A stretch of 64,000 nt of DNA, from NCBI GenBank assembly GCA_003973385.1, contig QNYK01000079.1, forward strand, positions 121,810 through 185,809. The letters run 5' to 3'. Shown one piece after another: positions 27,671 to 35,880 of the stretch. The stretch's first letter is position 1. Every line of letters begins with the position of its first letter. The DNA is from Bacillota bacterium. Its GTDB lineage: Bacteria > Planctomycetota > UBA8108 > UBA1146. The notes beneath the pieces are model-generated. The model was given only the letters and a program-made list of their open reading frames with translations. It did not search any database and was not told the origin of the DNA. The position numbers and the translations under genes were made by a program.

Positions 27671-28912
27671 GTGGTATCAATCCAACAATCGGACCCGGAA
27701 ATCGCCGACATCATCATCCGGGAAGAGGCTCGCCAGAAGTGTCAGGTCAACCTGATCGCAAGCGAGAATATCGTCAGCGATGCCGTGCTGGCCGCACAGG
27801 GTTCGGTATTGACCAACAAGTACGCCGAAGGATACCCCGGGCGTCGTTACTACGGCGGCTGCGAGGTGGTGGATGAGGCCGAGGAGCATGCGCGCTCTCG
27901 CGCAGTGGAATTGTTCGGAGCGGATCACGCCAATGTCCAGGCGCATTCGGGAACCCAGGCCAATATCGCTGCATACTCTGCATTGATCTCTCCCGGCGAC
28001 ACCGTTCTCGCCATGGATCTTGCCCATGGCGGACATCTCTCTCACGGGGCCAGCGTGAGCCTCACCGGCAAGGTCTACAACTTTCACCACTACCCCGTGT
28101 CGAGCGAGAGCGAGTTGATCGACCTCGACCTGGTCAGGGAGATGGCGAAAGAAGTGCGTCCCTCACTGATCGTCGCTGGAGCCAGTGCATATCCGAGAAT
28201 CATCGATTTCGAGGGCTTCCGGAGCATCGCAGACGAGGTGGATGCGCGACTGATGGTCGATATGGCGCACATCGCCGGCCTGGTCGCCGCAGGAGTTCAT
28301 CCGAGTCCCATCCCGCACGCCGATGTGGTCACGACGACGACACATAAGACTCTCAGAGGACCGAGGAGTGGCCTGATTCTGTGCCGCAAAAAATGGCGCA
28401 AGAAAATTGACTCTGCGGTATTCCCGGGGGGTCAGGGCGGCCCACTGATGCACCAGGTCGCTGCGCGAGCAGTTTGCTTTCGCGAGGCACTGACCGACCA
28501 GTTTCGCGATTACTCTCGCCAGGTCGTCGACAACTCGATTCACCTCGGCCAGATCCTCTCCGATGGTGGACTGAGACTGGTCTCGGGGGGAACCGACAAT
28601 CACATGATTCTCGCTGACCTGAGATCGATGGACCTGACCGGGGACATCGCAGAAGCGGCATTGGGACGCGCCGGCATCGTCGTCAACATGAACATGATTC
28701 CCTACGACCCGGCCCCACCGCGTCGGCCCAGCGGAATGCGCATCGGCACACCGACCATCACCAGCCGCGGCATGGGCGAAGAAGAAGTCCGTCGCATCGG
28801 TGGCATGATTCTTGAAGTACTGAATAAACCGGATGACAAGAACAACATCGAAGGGATCAGGGCCAGGGTGCGCGAGATGTGCGAGGGATATCCGACGCGG
28901 ATCCAGGGCTGA
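27671..28912 (+). CDS. glyA: serine hydroxymethyltransferase
   Basis: GlyA converts serine and tetrahydrofolate to glycine and methylene-THF. The 413-residue length is standard. Motifs are LIASENIVSDAVL, TNKYAEGYPGRRYYGGC, AHIAGLVAAGVHPSP and the PLP-lysine site TTTTHKTLRGPRSG with Lys226. GTG 27671 is taken as the start because AAGGAG lies just upstream and the alignment begins there; the open frame reaches back into prfB. It is ten bases after prfB. Confidence 0.95.
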   Translation: MVSIQQSDPEIADIIIREEARQKCQVNLIASENIVSDAVLAAQGSVLTNKYAEGYPGRRYYGGCEVVDEAEEHARSRAVELFGADHANVQAHSGTQANIAAYSALISPGDTVLAMDLAHGGHLSHGASVSLTGKVYNFHHYPVSSESELIDLDLVREMAKEVRPSLIVAGASAYPRIIDFEGFRSIADEVDARLMVDMAHIAGLVAAGVHPSPIPHADVVTTTTHKTLRGPRSGLILCRKKWRKKIDSAVFPGGQGGPLMHQVAARAVCFREALTDQFRDYSRQVVDNSIHLGQILSDGGLRLVSGGTDNHMILADLRSMDLTGDIAEAALGRAGIVVNMNMIPYDPAPPRRPSGMRIGTPTITSRGMGEEEVRRIGGMILEVLNKPDDKNNIEGIRARVREMCEGYPTRIQG

Positions 28913-28944
28913 AACGATCGGTATTCTACTTCGATGTGGCAGCG

Positions 28945-29940
28945 CTACCGGGTGGGTCTCGAACTCACTCCCACCGCTGACCTCACAGCGTCCATCGTGG
29001 ACTCCACGATGGGGCGCACGCGGGTGGCCCCATCGCGAAGGATTTCCTCCACCTGAGATGGATTGTCCTCCAGATGCTTCCTGCGAGTGCGCGCATCGGA
29101 GAAATACTCCAGTATCGCATCGTGAAGTTCCTGCTTGGCGTGACCGTATCCGTAACCGACACCGCTCGACCTCAACTTGTCCGCCATCGTTTCGACCTGA
29201 TCGCGGGATGCGACCAGTTTGTAGAGTTCGAAGACAGTGTTTCCATCCGGCTCCTTGGAATCTTCGACCCCCTTCGAGTCGGTCACGATGGACATCACCT
29301 TCTTGCGCAGTTTTTTCTCGGTCTCGAAGATACACAGATCATTTCCATACGACTTACTCATCTTCTGACCATCCATCCCCGGCACCTTTGCAGCACTTCC
29401 TTCGATGATGAGCGGCTCAGGTATCGGAAACACCTCGCTGAATGTCTGGTTGAACTTGCCGGCGATATCTCGGGTCACCTCGACATGCTGCTTCTGATCG
29501 TTACCGACAGGAACCCTGTTCGACCTCACGATCAAGATGTCAGCGGCCATCAGAACCGGATAAGCAAACAGACCATGATCTGCGGAGATTCCTCGCGAGA
29601 TCTTGTCCTTGTAGGCGTGGCATCGCTCGAGCAAGCCCATCGGTGTCAGGGTCGAGAGGATCCAGGACAGTTCGCACACCTCGGGCACATCTTCCTGGCG
29701 GTAGATCACTGCCATCTCTGGATCCAGCCCGAGGGCCAGGTAGTCCATCGCCACCGATGTGATGTTGGAAGCCAACAATTCAGGTTTCCGTACCGTCGTC
29801 AGGGCATGGTAAGAGGCGATGAAGTAGTGAGCTCCACCTGCTTGCTGAAGATCGATCCACTGTCGGATCGCTCCGAAGTAATTGCCCATATGGATGCCGG
29901 AACTGCTCGGCGTGAGGCCAGATAATGTGATGAGGCTCAT
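28945..29940 (-). CDS. trpS: tryptophanyl-tRNA synthetase
   Basis: A 331-residue class I aminoacyl-tRNA synthetase of the bacterial TrpRS type. SGLTPSSSGIHMGNYFGA carries the HIGH-like HMGN, and MDGQKMSKSYGND holds KMSKS. VGNDQKQHVEVTRDIA is characteristic of TrpRS. The ATG at 29940 has GGGGGAG upstream. It converges on glyA with about 30 bases between the ends and is divergent from the DUF502 gene. Confidence 0.95.
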   Translation of the reverse strand: MSLITLSGLTPSSSGIHMGNYFGAIRQWIDLQQAGGAHYFIASYHALTTVRKPELLASNITSVAMDYLALGLDPEMAVIYRQEDVPEVCELSWILSTLTPMGLLERCHAYKDKISRGISADHGLFAYPVLMAADILIVRSNRVPVGNDQKQHVEVTRDIAGKFNQTFSEVFPIPEPLIIEGSAAKVPGMDGQKMSKSYGNDLCIFETEKKLRKKVMSIVTDSKGVEDSKEPDGNTVFELYKLVASRDQVETMADKLRSSGVGYGYGHAKQELHDAILEYFSDARTRRKHLEDNPSQVEEILRDGATRVRPIVESTMDAVRSAVGVSSRPTR

Positions 29941-30145
29941 TGCGTCGCTCCCCCCTGCCCCTCGACCGGACTGCTGACAGGGTACCGAAACCGATCCTCA
30001 TCTCCAGACCGACTGCAGAACTTGTCGAAGTGGAGAATTCTCGCCAGAATGGCTGTCATCGACAGGCAGCGAGCCCTTCTGATACGGGTAGTGGCTGATA
30101 CCCTGTTACCCTGCCAGCGGTCGTTGCGACAACATCGGGGGAATC

Positions 30146-30997
30146 TTGACCAGATCGAACAAGAAGAAAAAGAAGCGTGGTCGGCTGAGCAGGGCATTCC
30201 TGACTGGCCTCGCAACCTTGCTTCCAACCGTGTTGACGATCCTGATCCTGACCATTGCCTACAATTTCCTCAACGACAAGATCGCCGATCCGCTCAATAA
30301 CCTGATCCACAAGAGTCTGTCCTCTCAACTGGCAAAGGACCAGTTGTGGCAGGGTGTGCTGGGAATGCCCGACTGGCAACTCGACGAGGTGGTCGACGCC
30401 AGCGGGCTGCCAGAGCGAGCAGGTGACATTCCCTTCTCGGAATATGTCGAAGGGATCGCTCCTCACTGGCTTGGTTTCTTGCTCGCACTTGTGCTGGTTT
30501 TTTCAGTGGGCATCCTCTTCAGGGGCTACCTCGGTAGGCAGGTCTTGAAGGGCCTTGAGGCCCTCATCCAGCAGATCCCATTGATCAAGGTCATCTACCC
30601 CTATGCAAAACAGGTCACCGAGTTCTTCTTCGAGGAAAAGAACAAGATCGAATACGAAACTGCAGTGGCTGTTGAATATCCTCGAATGGGTATCTGGTCC
30701 CTCGGATTCGTCACCAGTTCTGGATTCAAGACGGTGAGCGAGGTTGCGGGCGAGGAGGTGGTCGCGATCTTCATCCCGTCGAGCCCGACGCCCATCACCG
30801 GGTACACGATCCTGGTGCCAAAAAACACCGTGATCCCTCTCGACCTGAGCGTCGACGAGGTGCTTCGCTTCACCATCTCCGCAGGTGTGATCCTTCCACC
30901 GAACCAGGTCCCCGATGCGGCGGGGATCCAGCGCCAGATTCCCGCTGACGATGAATCCGGCCAAGAAGAACGCGATGAAGCAGATCCGAGGCCTTGA
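30146..30997 (+). CDS. DUF502 inner-membrane protein
   Basis: 283 residues. The basic N-terminus (SNKKKKKRGR) is followed by a first membrane segment (FLTGLATLLPTVLTILILTI), a periplasmic loop, and a second segment (WLGFLLALVLVFSVGILFRG). The conserved DUF502 core is IPLIKVIYPYAKQVTEFFF and, further on, VAIFIPSSPTPITGYTILVP. The C-terminus is acidic. The start is TTG 30146 with GGGGGAA upstream. The family is widespread and without an established function. It lies just before tRNA-Pro. Confidence 0.85.
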   Translation: MTRSNKKKKKRGRLSRAFLTGLATLLPTVLTILILTIAYNFLNDKIADPLNNLIHKSLSSQLAKDQLWQGVLGMPDWQLDEVVDASGLPERAGDIPFSEYVEGIAPHWLGFLLALVLVFSVGILFRGYLGRQVLKGLEALIQQIPLIKVIYPYAKQVTEFFFEEKNKIEYETAVAVEYPRMGIWSLGFVTSSGFKTVSEVAGEEVVAIFIPSSPTPITGYTILVPKNTVIPLDLSVDEVLRFTISAGVILPPNQVPDAAGIQRQIPADDESGQEERDEADPRP

Positions 30998-31052
30998 CGG
31001 GGCCAACGCTCCGATTAGCATCGGACCCCTTGCAAGAAACGCGACTCGAGGT

Positions 31053-31129
31053 CGGGCCGTAGCACAGTTTGGTAGTGCGCCACGCTGGGGGTGTGGAGGT
31101 CGGTGGTTCGAATCCACTCGGTCCGACCA
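31053..31129 (+). tRNA. tRNA-Pro (anticodon GGG)
   Basis: A complete 77-nt cloverleaf with encoded CCA. The acceptor stem CGGGCCG/CGGTCCG contains one G-U pair, the anticodon loop is CTGGGGG and the T arm GGTGG-TTCGAAT-CCACT. A TTTTTT run follows directly after CCA. Confidence 0.95.
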
Positions 31130-31168
31130 TTTTTTCGCCCCGTCGGGTCCAGCAGCACGAGGGGCGCC

Positions 31169-32104
31169 ATGATCCCGAACTCGATGATCCCGGACCCGAT
31201 GATCCCGGACCCGATGATCCCGGACCCGATGATCCCGGACCCGATGATCCCGGACCCGATGATCCCGGACCCGATGCCGATTCCTTCCTCCCAGATCCCT
31301 GAAGATCGCTCACCCCCCTCTTCCCCGCTGCATATCAGTTCCGGCACCAGAGAGGTGTGGATTTCCAGTCGAGACCAGCAGGTCGTGGAGGACTGTGGCT
31401 TTGTCACGGGTGCTGCAACCCTGCATCCGGTGAGCCACCGCACCGGCCGAGATCAGCACCCGGTTTACCTCGGAAGCGATGGCTCGCTGTTACTCTGGAA
31501 AAGATGCCTGCGTGGCGGCTGGTTCGGGACGCTGGTGCACGATCGTCACTGGAGTTGTCAGCGATTCTTGCGTGAGATGGAAATGACGACCAGAGCAAGG
31601 TCTCTGGGGATCCCCACATCCGATGTGATCGCCGTCGCCGCTACTCCTGCAGGAATTGGACATCGGGTCGAGATGCTGGTACGGCTCGAGAGCGATGTCG
31701 AAACCCTGCTCGATACGCTCGCTGACGAAACACGCTCCGATCTGAACAGACGCCAGGTAATCAGAGCGGTCGCCGAGACCATCCGAACCTTTCACGAGGC
31801 TGGATTTCTGCATGGCGATCTGAATCTGATGAACATCCTCGTCCAGCAGGTCCCGGAAACACCGCCCCGAGCGATCCTGGTCGACCTCGATCCCGGTGGC
31901 CTGGGCCCTGCCGCAGACCGACTCGGCAACCTGAAGCGACTGGTACGCTCCTACCGCAAATCGATCCGGGGTCAGATTCCCCCGCTTCGCCACGGCGAAG
32001 GGATCCGCTTCCTGCACCAGGTCACAGGCGCAGATCAGGCTCTACTGCGCAGAGTTGTTCGCGCCAGCCAGGACCTGCTTCCACAATCAGAGTGGAGGCG
32101 GTGA
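31169..32104 (+). CDS. LPS-kinase-like protein (KdkA/InaA type) with MIPDP repeats
   Basis: 311 residues. The kinase-like core shows FHEAGFLHGDLNLMNILV (catalytic loop with Asp and Asn) and ILVDLDPGGLG (metal-binding loop), as in the Kdo/heptose kinase group that phosphorylates the LPS inner core. The N-terminus is a Pro-rich tract with six perfect MIPDP units. The start is ATG 31169 with GAGGGG upstream; the longer frame would enter tRNA-Pro. Each repeat also carries an ATG, so several starts are possible. Its stop overlaps the mqnA start, and two glycosyltransferase genes follow, supporting an envelope sugar role. Confidence 0.75.
   Translation: MIPNSMIPDPMIPDPMIPDPMIPDPMIPDPMIPDPMPIPSSQIPEDRSPPSSPLHISSGTREVWISSRDQQVVEDCGFVTGAATLHPVSHRTGRDQHPVYLGSDGSLLLWKRCLRGGWFGTLVHDRHWSCQRFLREMEMTTRARSLGIPTSDVIAVAATPAGIGHRVEMLVRLESDVETLLDTLADETRSDLNRRQVIRAVAETIRTFHEAGFLHGDLNLMNILVQQVPETPPRAILVDLDPGGLGPAADRLGNLKRLVRSYRKSIRGQIPPLRHGEGIRFLHQVTGADQALLRRVVRASQDLLPQSEWRR
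31184..31273 (+). repeat. six perfect 15-bp tandem repeats
   Basis: The unit ATGATCCCGGACCCG is repeated six times without a mismatch, flanked by a degenerate copy at 31169-31183 and a partial one at 31274. It lies at the 5' end of the kinase-like gene and encodes MIPDP. Because the unit is 15 bases, copy-number change would alter length but not frame. Confidence 0.95.
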
Positions 32105-32907
32105 TGGTTCGAGTTGGCATCATCGATTTTCTCAACGCGGCACCCCTCTGTAGCCAGCTTCCACGCGACCACGAACGGTGGCAGATCGTCGAAGGTCTGC
32201 CGAGTGAACTGGCGACGGCTCTTCGATGCGGCGAGATCGATGTGGGTCTGGTTCCACAGGTCGAGGCTTGCTTCGATGCGGACTACCGCATCGTCGATGG
32301 CCATTGCATCTCCTGCGACGGCGAAGTCGCCTCGATCCTTCTGTTCGAGAGAAAGCCATGGCAGCAACTCGAAAGGGTCGCTGCGGATCGGGCCAGCAAC
32401 TCCTCCATCGCTCTGCTTCAGGTGCTCAGACACCTCGATGGCCTGGCTCCTCTGGAGATCGTCGAGAGTTGCTCTGATCTGTCTCTTCTGGAGCAACCAA
32501 CCGCCATCGACGCGGTGCTGCTGATCGGGGATGCGGCACTGAAACACCGGAAAACTTCGTCACTCGAGCGCACCGACCTCGGCATGGCATGGAAGCAGAG
32601 GACCGACCTTCCGTTCGTGTTTGCCGTCTGGCTAGCACGGTCGGGCCTACAACCCTGGGTCAGTGCAGAACTCGCCTCGGCTGCACGTTCCGGACTCTCG
32701 CAGGTGGAGCGGATCGCTGATCAATATTCCAGCATCCATCCCGATGTAGTCGATATTGCCGAGGCGAGGGACTACCTGAGTCGCTGCATCCGATACGATC
32801 TTGGAGATGCACAGAAGCAGTCGATGAAGCTCTTTCACCGCTTCAGGGCAGAACTCGATCCAGCCATCGATCGGTCCTGGCAACCGCGGTATCTGGAGGT
32901 GAACTGA
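32104..32907 (+). CDS. mqnA: MqnA-like chorismate dehydratase (futalosine menaquinone pathway)
   Basis: 267 residues of the MqnA/MqnD periplasmic-binding-protein fold. MqnA dehydrates chorismate to 3-enolpyruvoylbenzoate, the first step of the futalosine route to menaquinone. Matching stretches are RVGIIDFLNAAPL at the N-terminus, GLPSELATALRCGEIDVGLV, and DRASNSSIALLQVL, the equivalent of the substrate-binding Ser/Thr segment. The ATG at 32104 shares a base with the previous stop, with GGAGG five bases upstream. The stop overlaps the next ATG. Its place inside a sugar-transfer operon is unusual. Confidence 0.8.
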   Translation: MVRVGIIDFLNAAPLCSQLPRDHERWQIVEGLPSELATALRCGEIDVGLVPQVEACFDADYRIVDGHCISCDGEVASILLFERKPWQQLERVAADRASNSSIALLQVLRHLDGLAPLEIVESCSDLSLLEQPTAIDAVLLIGDAALKHRKTSSLERTDLGMAWKQRTDLPFVFAVWLARSGLQPWVSAELASAARSGLSQVERIADQYSSIHPDVVDIAEARDYLSRCIRYDLGDAQKQSMKLFHRFRAELDPAIDRSWQPRYLEVN

Positions 32908-33767
32908 TGATCGAATCCAGAGCCATCGAGCTGACGGCAACGGTGATCACCTTCAACGAGGAGGAGAACATCCGCGACTGCCTCGAATCTCTCCGATGGG
33001 TTTCTCATATCGTGGTCGTGGATTCAGGATCCACCGACCGGACCGTCGCGATCGCCCGGGAGTACACCGAACACGTTCATGTCACTGACTGGCCGGGACA
33101 CATCGAGCAGAAGAATCGCGCAGTGGATCTGGCACCCACCGACTGGGTGATTTCACTGGATGCAGATGAGAGGGTGACGCCCCGACTCCAGCAGCAGCTC
33201 CAGAAACAACTGGCAAGAGTGCCCTCTCACCCTGGATTCTCGATGCCGCGCCTCACCTGGCATCTGGGCCGCTGGATCCGCCATGGCGGCTGGTATCCGG
33301 ACCGAAAAATTCGCGTCTTCGACCGGCGAAAAGCTCGCTGGGCAGGAATCAACCCCCATGACCACATCGATCTCGCCGGAGATGCGCTGGCGCTCGACGG
33401 TGAGATCTTGCACTACTCCTTTCGCGATCTTCACCACCACATCGAAACCATCGATTCATTCACCAGTATCGCAGCCCGGGAGATGGATGAGCGCAGGCAG
33501 GGGAGCCCGCTCGCCGGCATGTTATTGAGAGCTCCCTGGAAGTTCATCCGGATGCTGCTGCTCAAGCGAGGCTACCGAGATGGTTTCGCCGGTTTCATCC
33601 TGGCAGGGATGGGCAGCTTCTATGTATTTCTCAAGTACGCAGTGTTGTGGGAACGCAGAGCACTGAGAGCCAGAGGTCTGGACCCCGATTCGCTACCGCG
33701 CCAGCACAGGGGACCGGAATGGCGCCCCCGGAGAGCGACCGGGGAAGTGACAGAGAGCGACTCATGA
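32907..33767 (+). CDS. family 2 glycosyltransferase (WaaE/LgtF-like)
   Basis: 286 residues, GT-A fold. VITFNEEENIRDCLESL and VVVDSGSTDRT form the nucleotide-binding start, and ISLDADERV supplies the DxD-type metal site. The later GRWIRHGGWYPDRKIRVFDR and the HYSFRDLHHHIETID region are typical of the LPS core beta-glucosyltransferase group (WaaE/LgtF). A hydrophobic C-terminal helix (GFAGFILAGMGSFYVFLKYA) suggests membrane association. Starts and stops overlap both neighbours, so it is translationally coupled. Donor and acceptor sugars are not determined. Confidence 0.85.
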   Translation: MIESRAIELTATVITFNEEENIRDCLESLRWVSHIVVVDSGSTDRTVAIAREYTEHVHVTDWPGHIEQKNRAVDLAPTDWVISLDADERVTPRLQQQLQKQLARVPSHPGFSMPRLTWHLGRWIRHGGWYPDRKIRVFDRRKARWAGINPHDHIDLAGDALALDGEILHYSFRDLHHHIETIDSFTSIAAREMDERRQGSPLAGMLLRAPWKFIRMLLLKRGYRDGFAGFILAGMGSFYVFLKYAVLWERRALRARGLDPDSLPRQHRGPEWRPRRATGEVTESDS

Positions 33768-34897
33768 AGATCTTTCACCTGTTTGCCAATCACAAGTTCA
33801 CCGGTCCTGCGGATCTGGCGATGGTGATGGCGAGTGGACAGCAACACGCAGGTGCCGATGTCTGTTTCATCTCCAGTACACACCCGAAGGTCGAGAACAC
33901 CGTCGAGCAAATGGCTGCCAGCAGGGGACTGAAGACCCGGACCGGACTTCGCCTCGGTAAGCACCTGCAACCGGTCAGCCTCTATTCCGATGTGAACCGG
34001 CTTGGGCGCTGGATCGACGAGGAGAAACCCGATTTTCTTCACTGTCACCTCGACGGAGATCACCTGCTCGCTTGCATCTGCGCGACCCGGGCCCCGGTCA
34101 GGGTGATCCGAAGCAGTTACCAGCTCGATCCACCGACCGGTTGGCGCGGCAGCTGGCTTGCGCGTCACACCTACCTGTGGCTGCCCCCCACCGTGGAAGC
34201 CGAGCGGTGCCTGATCGCCCGGCACCCGGCGGCAGGGGGCAAGACGCGTGTCACTGCCCCCGCTGTCGATCTGGAGCGATTTCAACCGGCTGCTGTCGAT
34301 GCCAAGCGTGGCCTCGATGCGCCGATCGTGATCGGCGTCGTGGCCCGTATGCAGAGACACCGCCGCTTCCCCGACCTGATCGAAGCCTTCGCTACCGCAG
34401 CGGCACGGGAACCGCGGCTACGTCTCGAGATTCTCGGCCGTGGCACGCATCAAGATGAGGTGGCTCGCGCTCCCGCGGCACGGACCGGGCTCGGCGATAG
34501 GATTCGATTTGGCGGCTATGTCGATCCGGAGTCTTACCCGCAGCATCTGAGCAGTTTCGACATGCTGGTATTCCTCGTGCCCGGATCCGATGGAACCTGC
34601 CGTGCGGCCAGGGAAGCCCTCAGCTGCGGTGTTCCCGTCATCGCCAGTCGGCGCGGTTTGCTGCCAGAACTGATTCCGGCAAATTCCGGGATACTGCTTC
34701 AAAACGAGGCAACTGAGACTCTCAGCGAAGCGATGCTCGGCCTGGCCCGGGATCCCCACCGCCGTCAGCAGATGGCCAGAAACGCACGGGAACACGCCAT
34801 CGAGACCTTTGACGCGGGAGTCCTGGCGACCACCCTGGTCTCCGAGCTGACCGATGTTATCGGGCCTGGTGACGGGCCAATTCTTCAAAATCGGTAA
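33764..34897 (+). CDS. family 4 glycosyltransferase
   Basis: 377 residues, GT-B fold. The N-terminal half starts MKIFHLFANHKFTGPADLAM, and the C-terminal donor-binding half contains VIGVVARMQRHRRFPDLIEA and the EALSCGVPVIASRRGLLPEL segment, which carries the GT4 EX7E pattern. ATG 33764 overlaps the previous stop by four bases; the longer frame is not needed. It is the last gene of the kinase-mqnA-GT2-GT4 operon and is likely involved in LPS or other envelope glycan assembly. Confidence 0.85.
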   Translation: MKIFHLFANHKFTGPADLAMVMASGQQHAGADVCFISSTHPKVENTVEQMAASRGLKTRTGLRLGKHLQPVSLYSDVNRLGRWIDEEKPDFLHCHLDGDHLLACICATRAPVRVIRSSYQLDPPTGWRGSWLARHTYLWLPPTVEAERCLIARHPAAGGKTRVTAPAVDLERFQPAAVDAKRGLDAPIVIGVVARMQRHRRFPDLIEAFATAAAREPRLRLEILGRGTHQDEVARAPAARTGLGDRIRFGGYVDPESYPQHLSSFDMLVFLVPGSDGTCRAAREALSCGVPVIASRRGLLPELIPANSGILLQNEATETLSEAMLGLARDPHRRQQMARNAREHAIETFDAGVLATTLVSELTDVIGPGDGPILQNR

Positions 34898-35008
34898 AGA
34901 TTCCCACCACCACTGACGAAGAAGACCTTGGGCCTGGGCGTTCCGGGCCATGAGCCAAGCCGGCCACTCCTTGAAGCTTCGCGCCGGCAACAAGAGAAAG
35001 GTCTGGCA

Positions 35009-35581
35009 ATGAACGCCAACAACAACTGCAGCACTGACTGCAACATCGTCAACTACCCGACTGCTCGGGTCATCACGGGTGTCCTGGGCTTCTTCGCCCT
35101 CTGCACCATCGCCACCAATTATGCGATCAACACCATGTTTGATCTCAACGTGTTTGCATCGGTCATCGCCACGGCGTTGGTCACCTGCTTCGCCGTCTGC
35201 ACCACCGCCATGTGGAAGAGTGGCTACCAGGTCTTCACCGGTCAGGTCGACAACGCTTACGATGCCGCTTGTTACTGGAACACCGCTTCCTACGGTTTCC
35301 TGGTCGCCTGCGCGATCTTCTGTAGTGGCGCTTTCTTCACCGCCTACGCCGTCCCCAGCGCCACCGTCGCCAGCGCCGTGACTGCCATGGTATTCCCCTT
35401 CATCATCAGCATTTGTGGCTACTGGGTTTGCAAGGCCTTCGCCAACGCCTGTGCCTACTGCGTGCTCGAGAATGCTAATGTCAATGTTGCCAACTGGTCG
35501 GGTGATGTGAACGCAAACGCACCTGTCGAGAATGTCACGAATGACTGCACCGTCACGAATGCCGAGACTGTCAGTTCCTGA
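35009..35581 (+). CDS. four-helix membrane protein, Asn/Cys-rich, unknown
   Basis: 190 residues from ATG 35009, with GAAAGG upstream. After a polar, Asn/Cys-rich N-terminus (NANNNCSTDCN) there are four hydrophobic segments, including VITGVLGFFALCTIATNYAI, FASVIATALVTCFAVCTTAM, YGFLVACAIFCSGAFFTAYA and AMVFPFIISICGYWVC. The C-terminal tail is again Asn/Val-rich (NANVNVANWSGDVNANA). No family was recognised. It stands alone, with a strong terminator after it. Confidence 0.65.
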   Translation: MNANNNCSTDCNIVNYPTARVITGVLGFFALCTIATNYAINTMFDLNVFASVIATALVTCFAVCTTAMWKSGYQVFTGQVDNAYDAACYWNTASYGFLVACAIFCSGAFFTAYAVPSATVASAVTAMVFPFIISICGYWVCKAFANACAYCVLENANVNVANWSGDVNANAPVENVTNDCTVTNAETVSS

Positions 35582-35622
35582 ATATGTGCTAGTGCTGGCC
35601 GTTACAATGCAATGAATGCAAA

Positions 35623-35656
35623 GGAGATGCCCGATGCGGGCATCTCCTCATTTTTT
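35623..35656 (+). terminator. terminator after the four-helix protein gene
   Basis: An 11-bp perfect stem (35623-35633 with 35637-35647), loop ATG, followed by TCATTTTTT. Confidence 0.9.
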
Positions 35657-35880
35657 CATGGCTAGTCGCACTTCGCAAACATTGGCGATTCCTGTCCATA
35701 ACTGACCTCTCCAGCCCTGATAGAAACATCTAGTGCTTGTGGGAGTTGCCCTCAGATCATATCTTTGGGGTGCAACCAGGGGTCTCTATGGTGGGACCTT
35801 AAGTCTATTCGGATTTCAGTCGGAGTGTGTTTGTACTGTTCACTCGGATCGTGTCGTCAATCTAAATTGGGAGTTGTGTT
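35657..35880 (+). promoter_or_regulatory. leader/promoter region of the giant exported protein
   Basis: About 220 bases that look more A/T-rich than their surroundings, between a terminator and the ATG at 35881, which has GGGAG seven bases upstream. It must hold the promoter of the 2315-residue protein gene; exact boxes could not be assigned. Confidence 0.35.

Noticed and set aside
31184..31273. CRISPR-like repeat array
   Set aside because: The 15-bp units are directly adjacent with no spacers and lie in frame at the start of a coding sequence.
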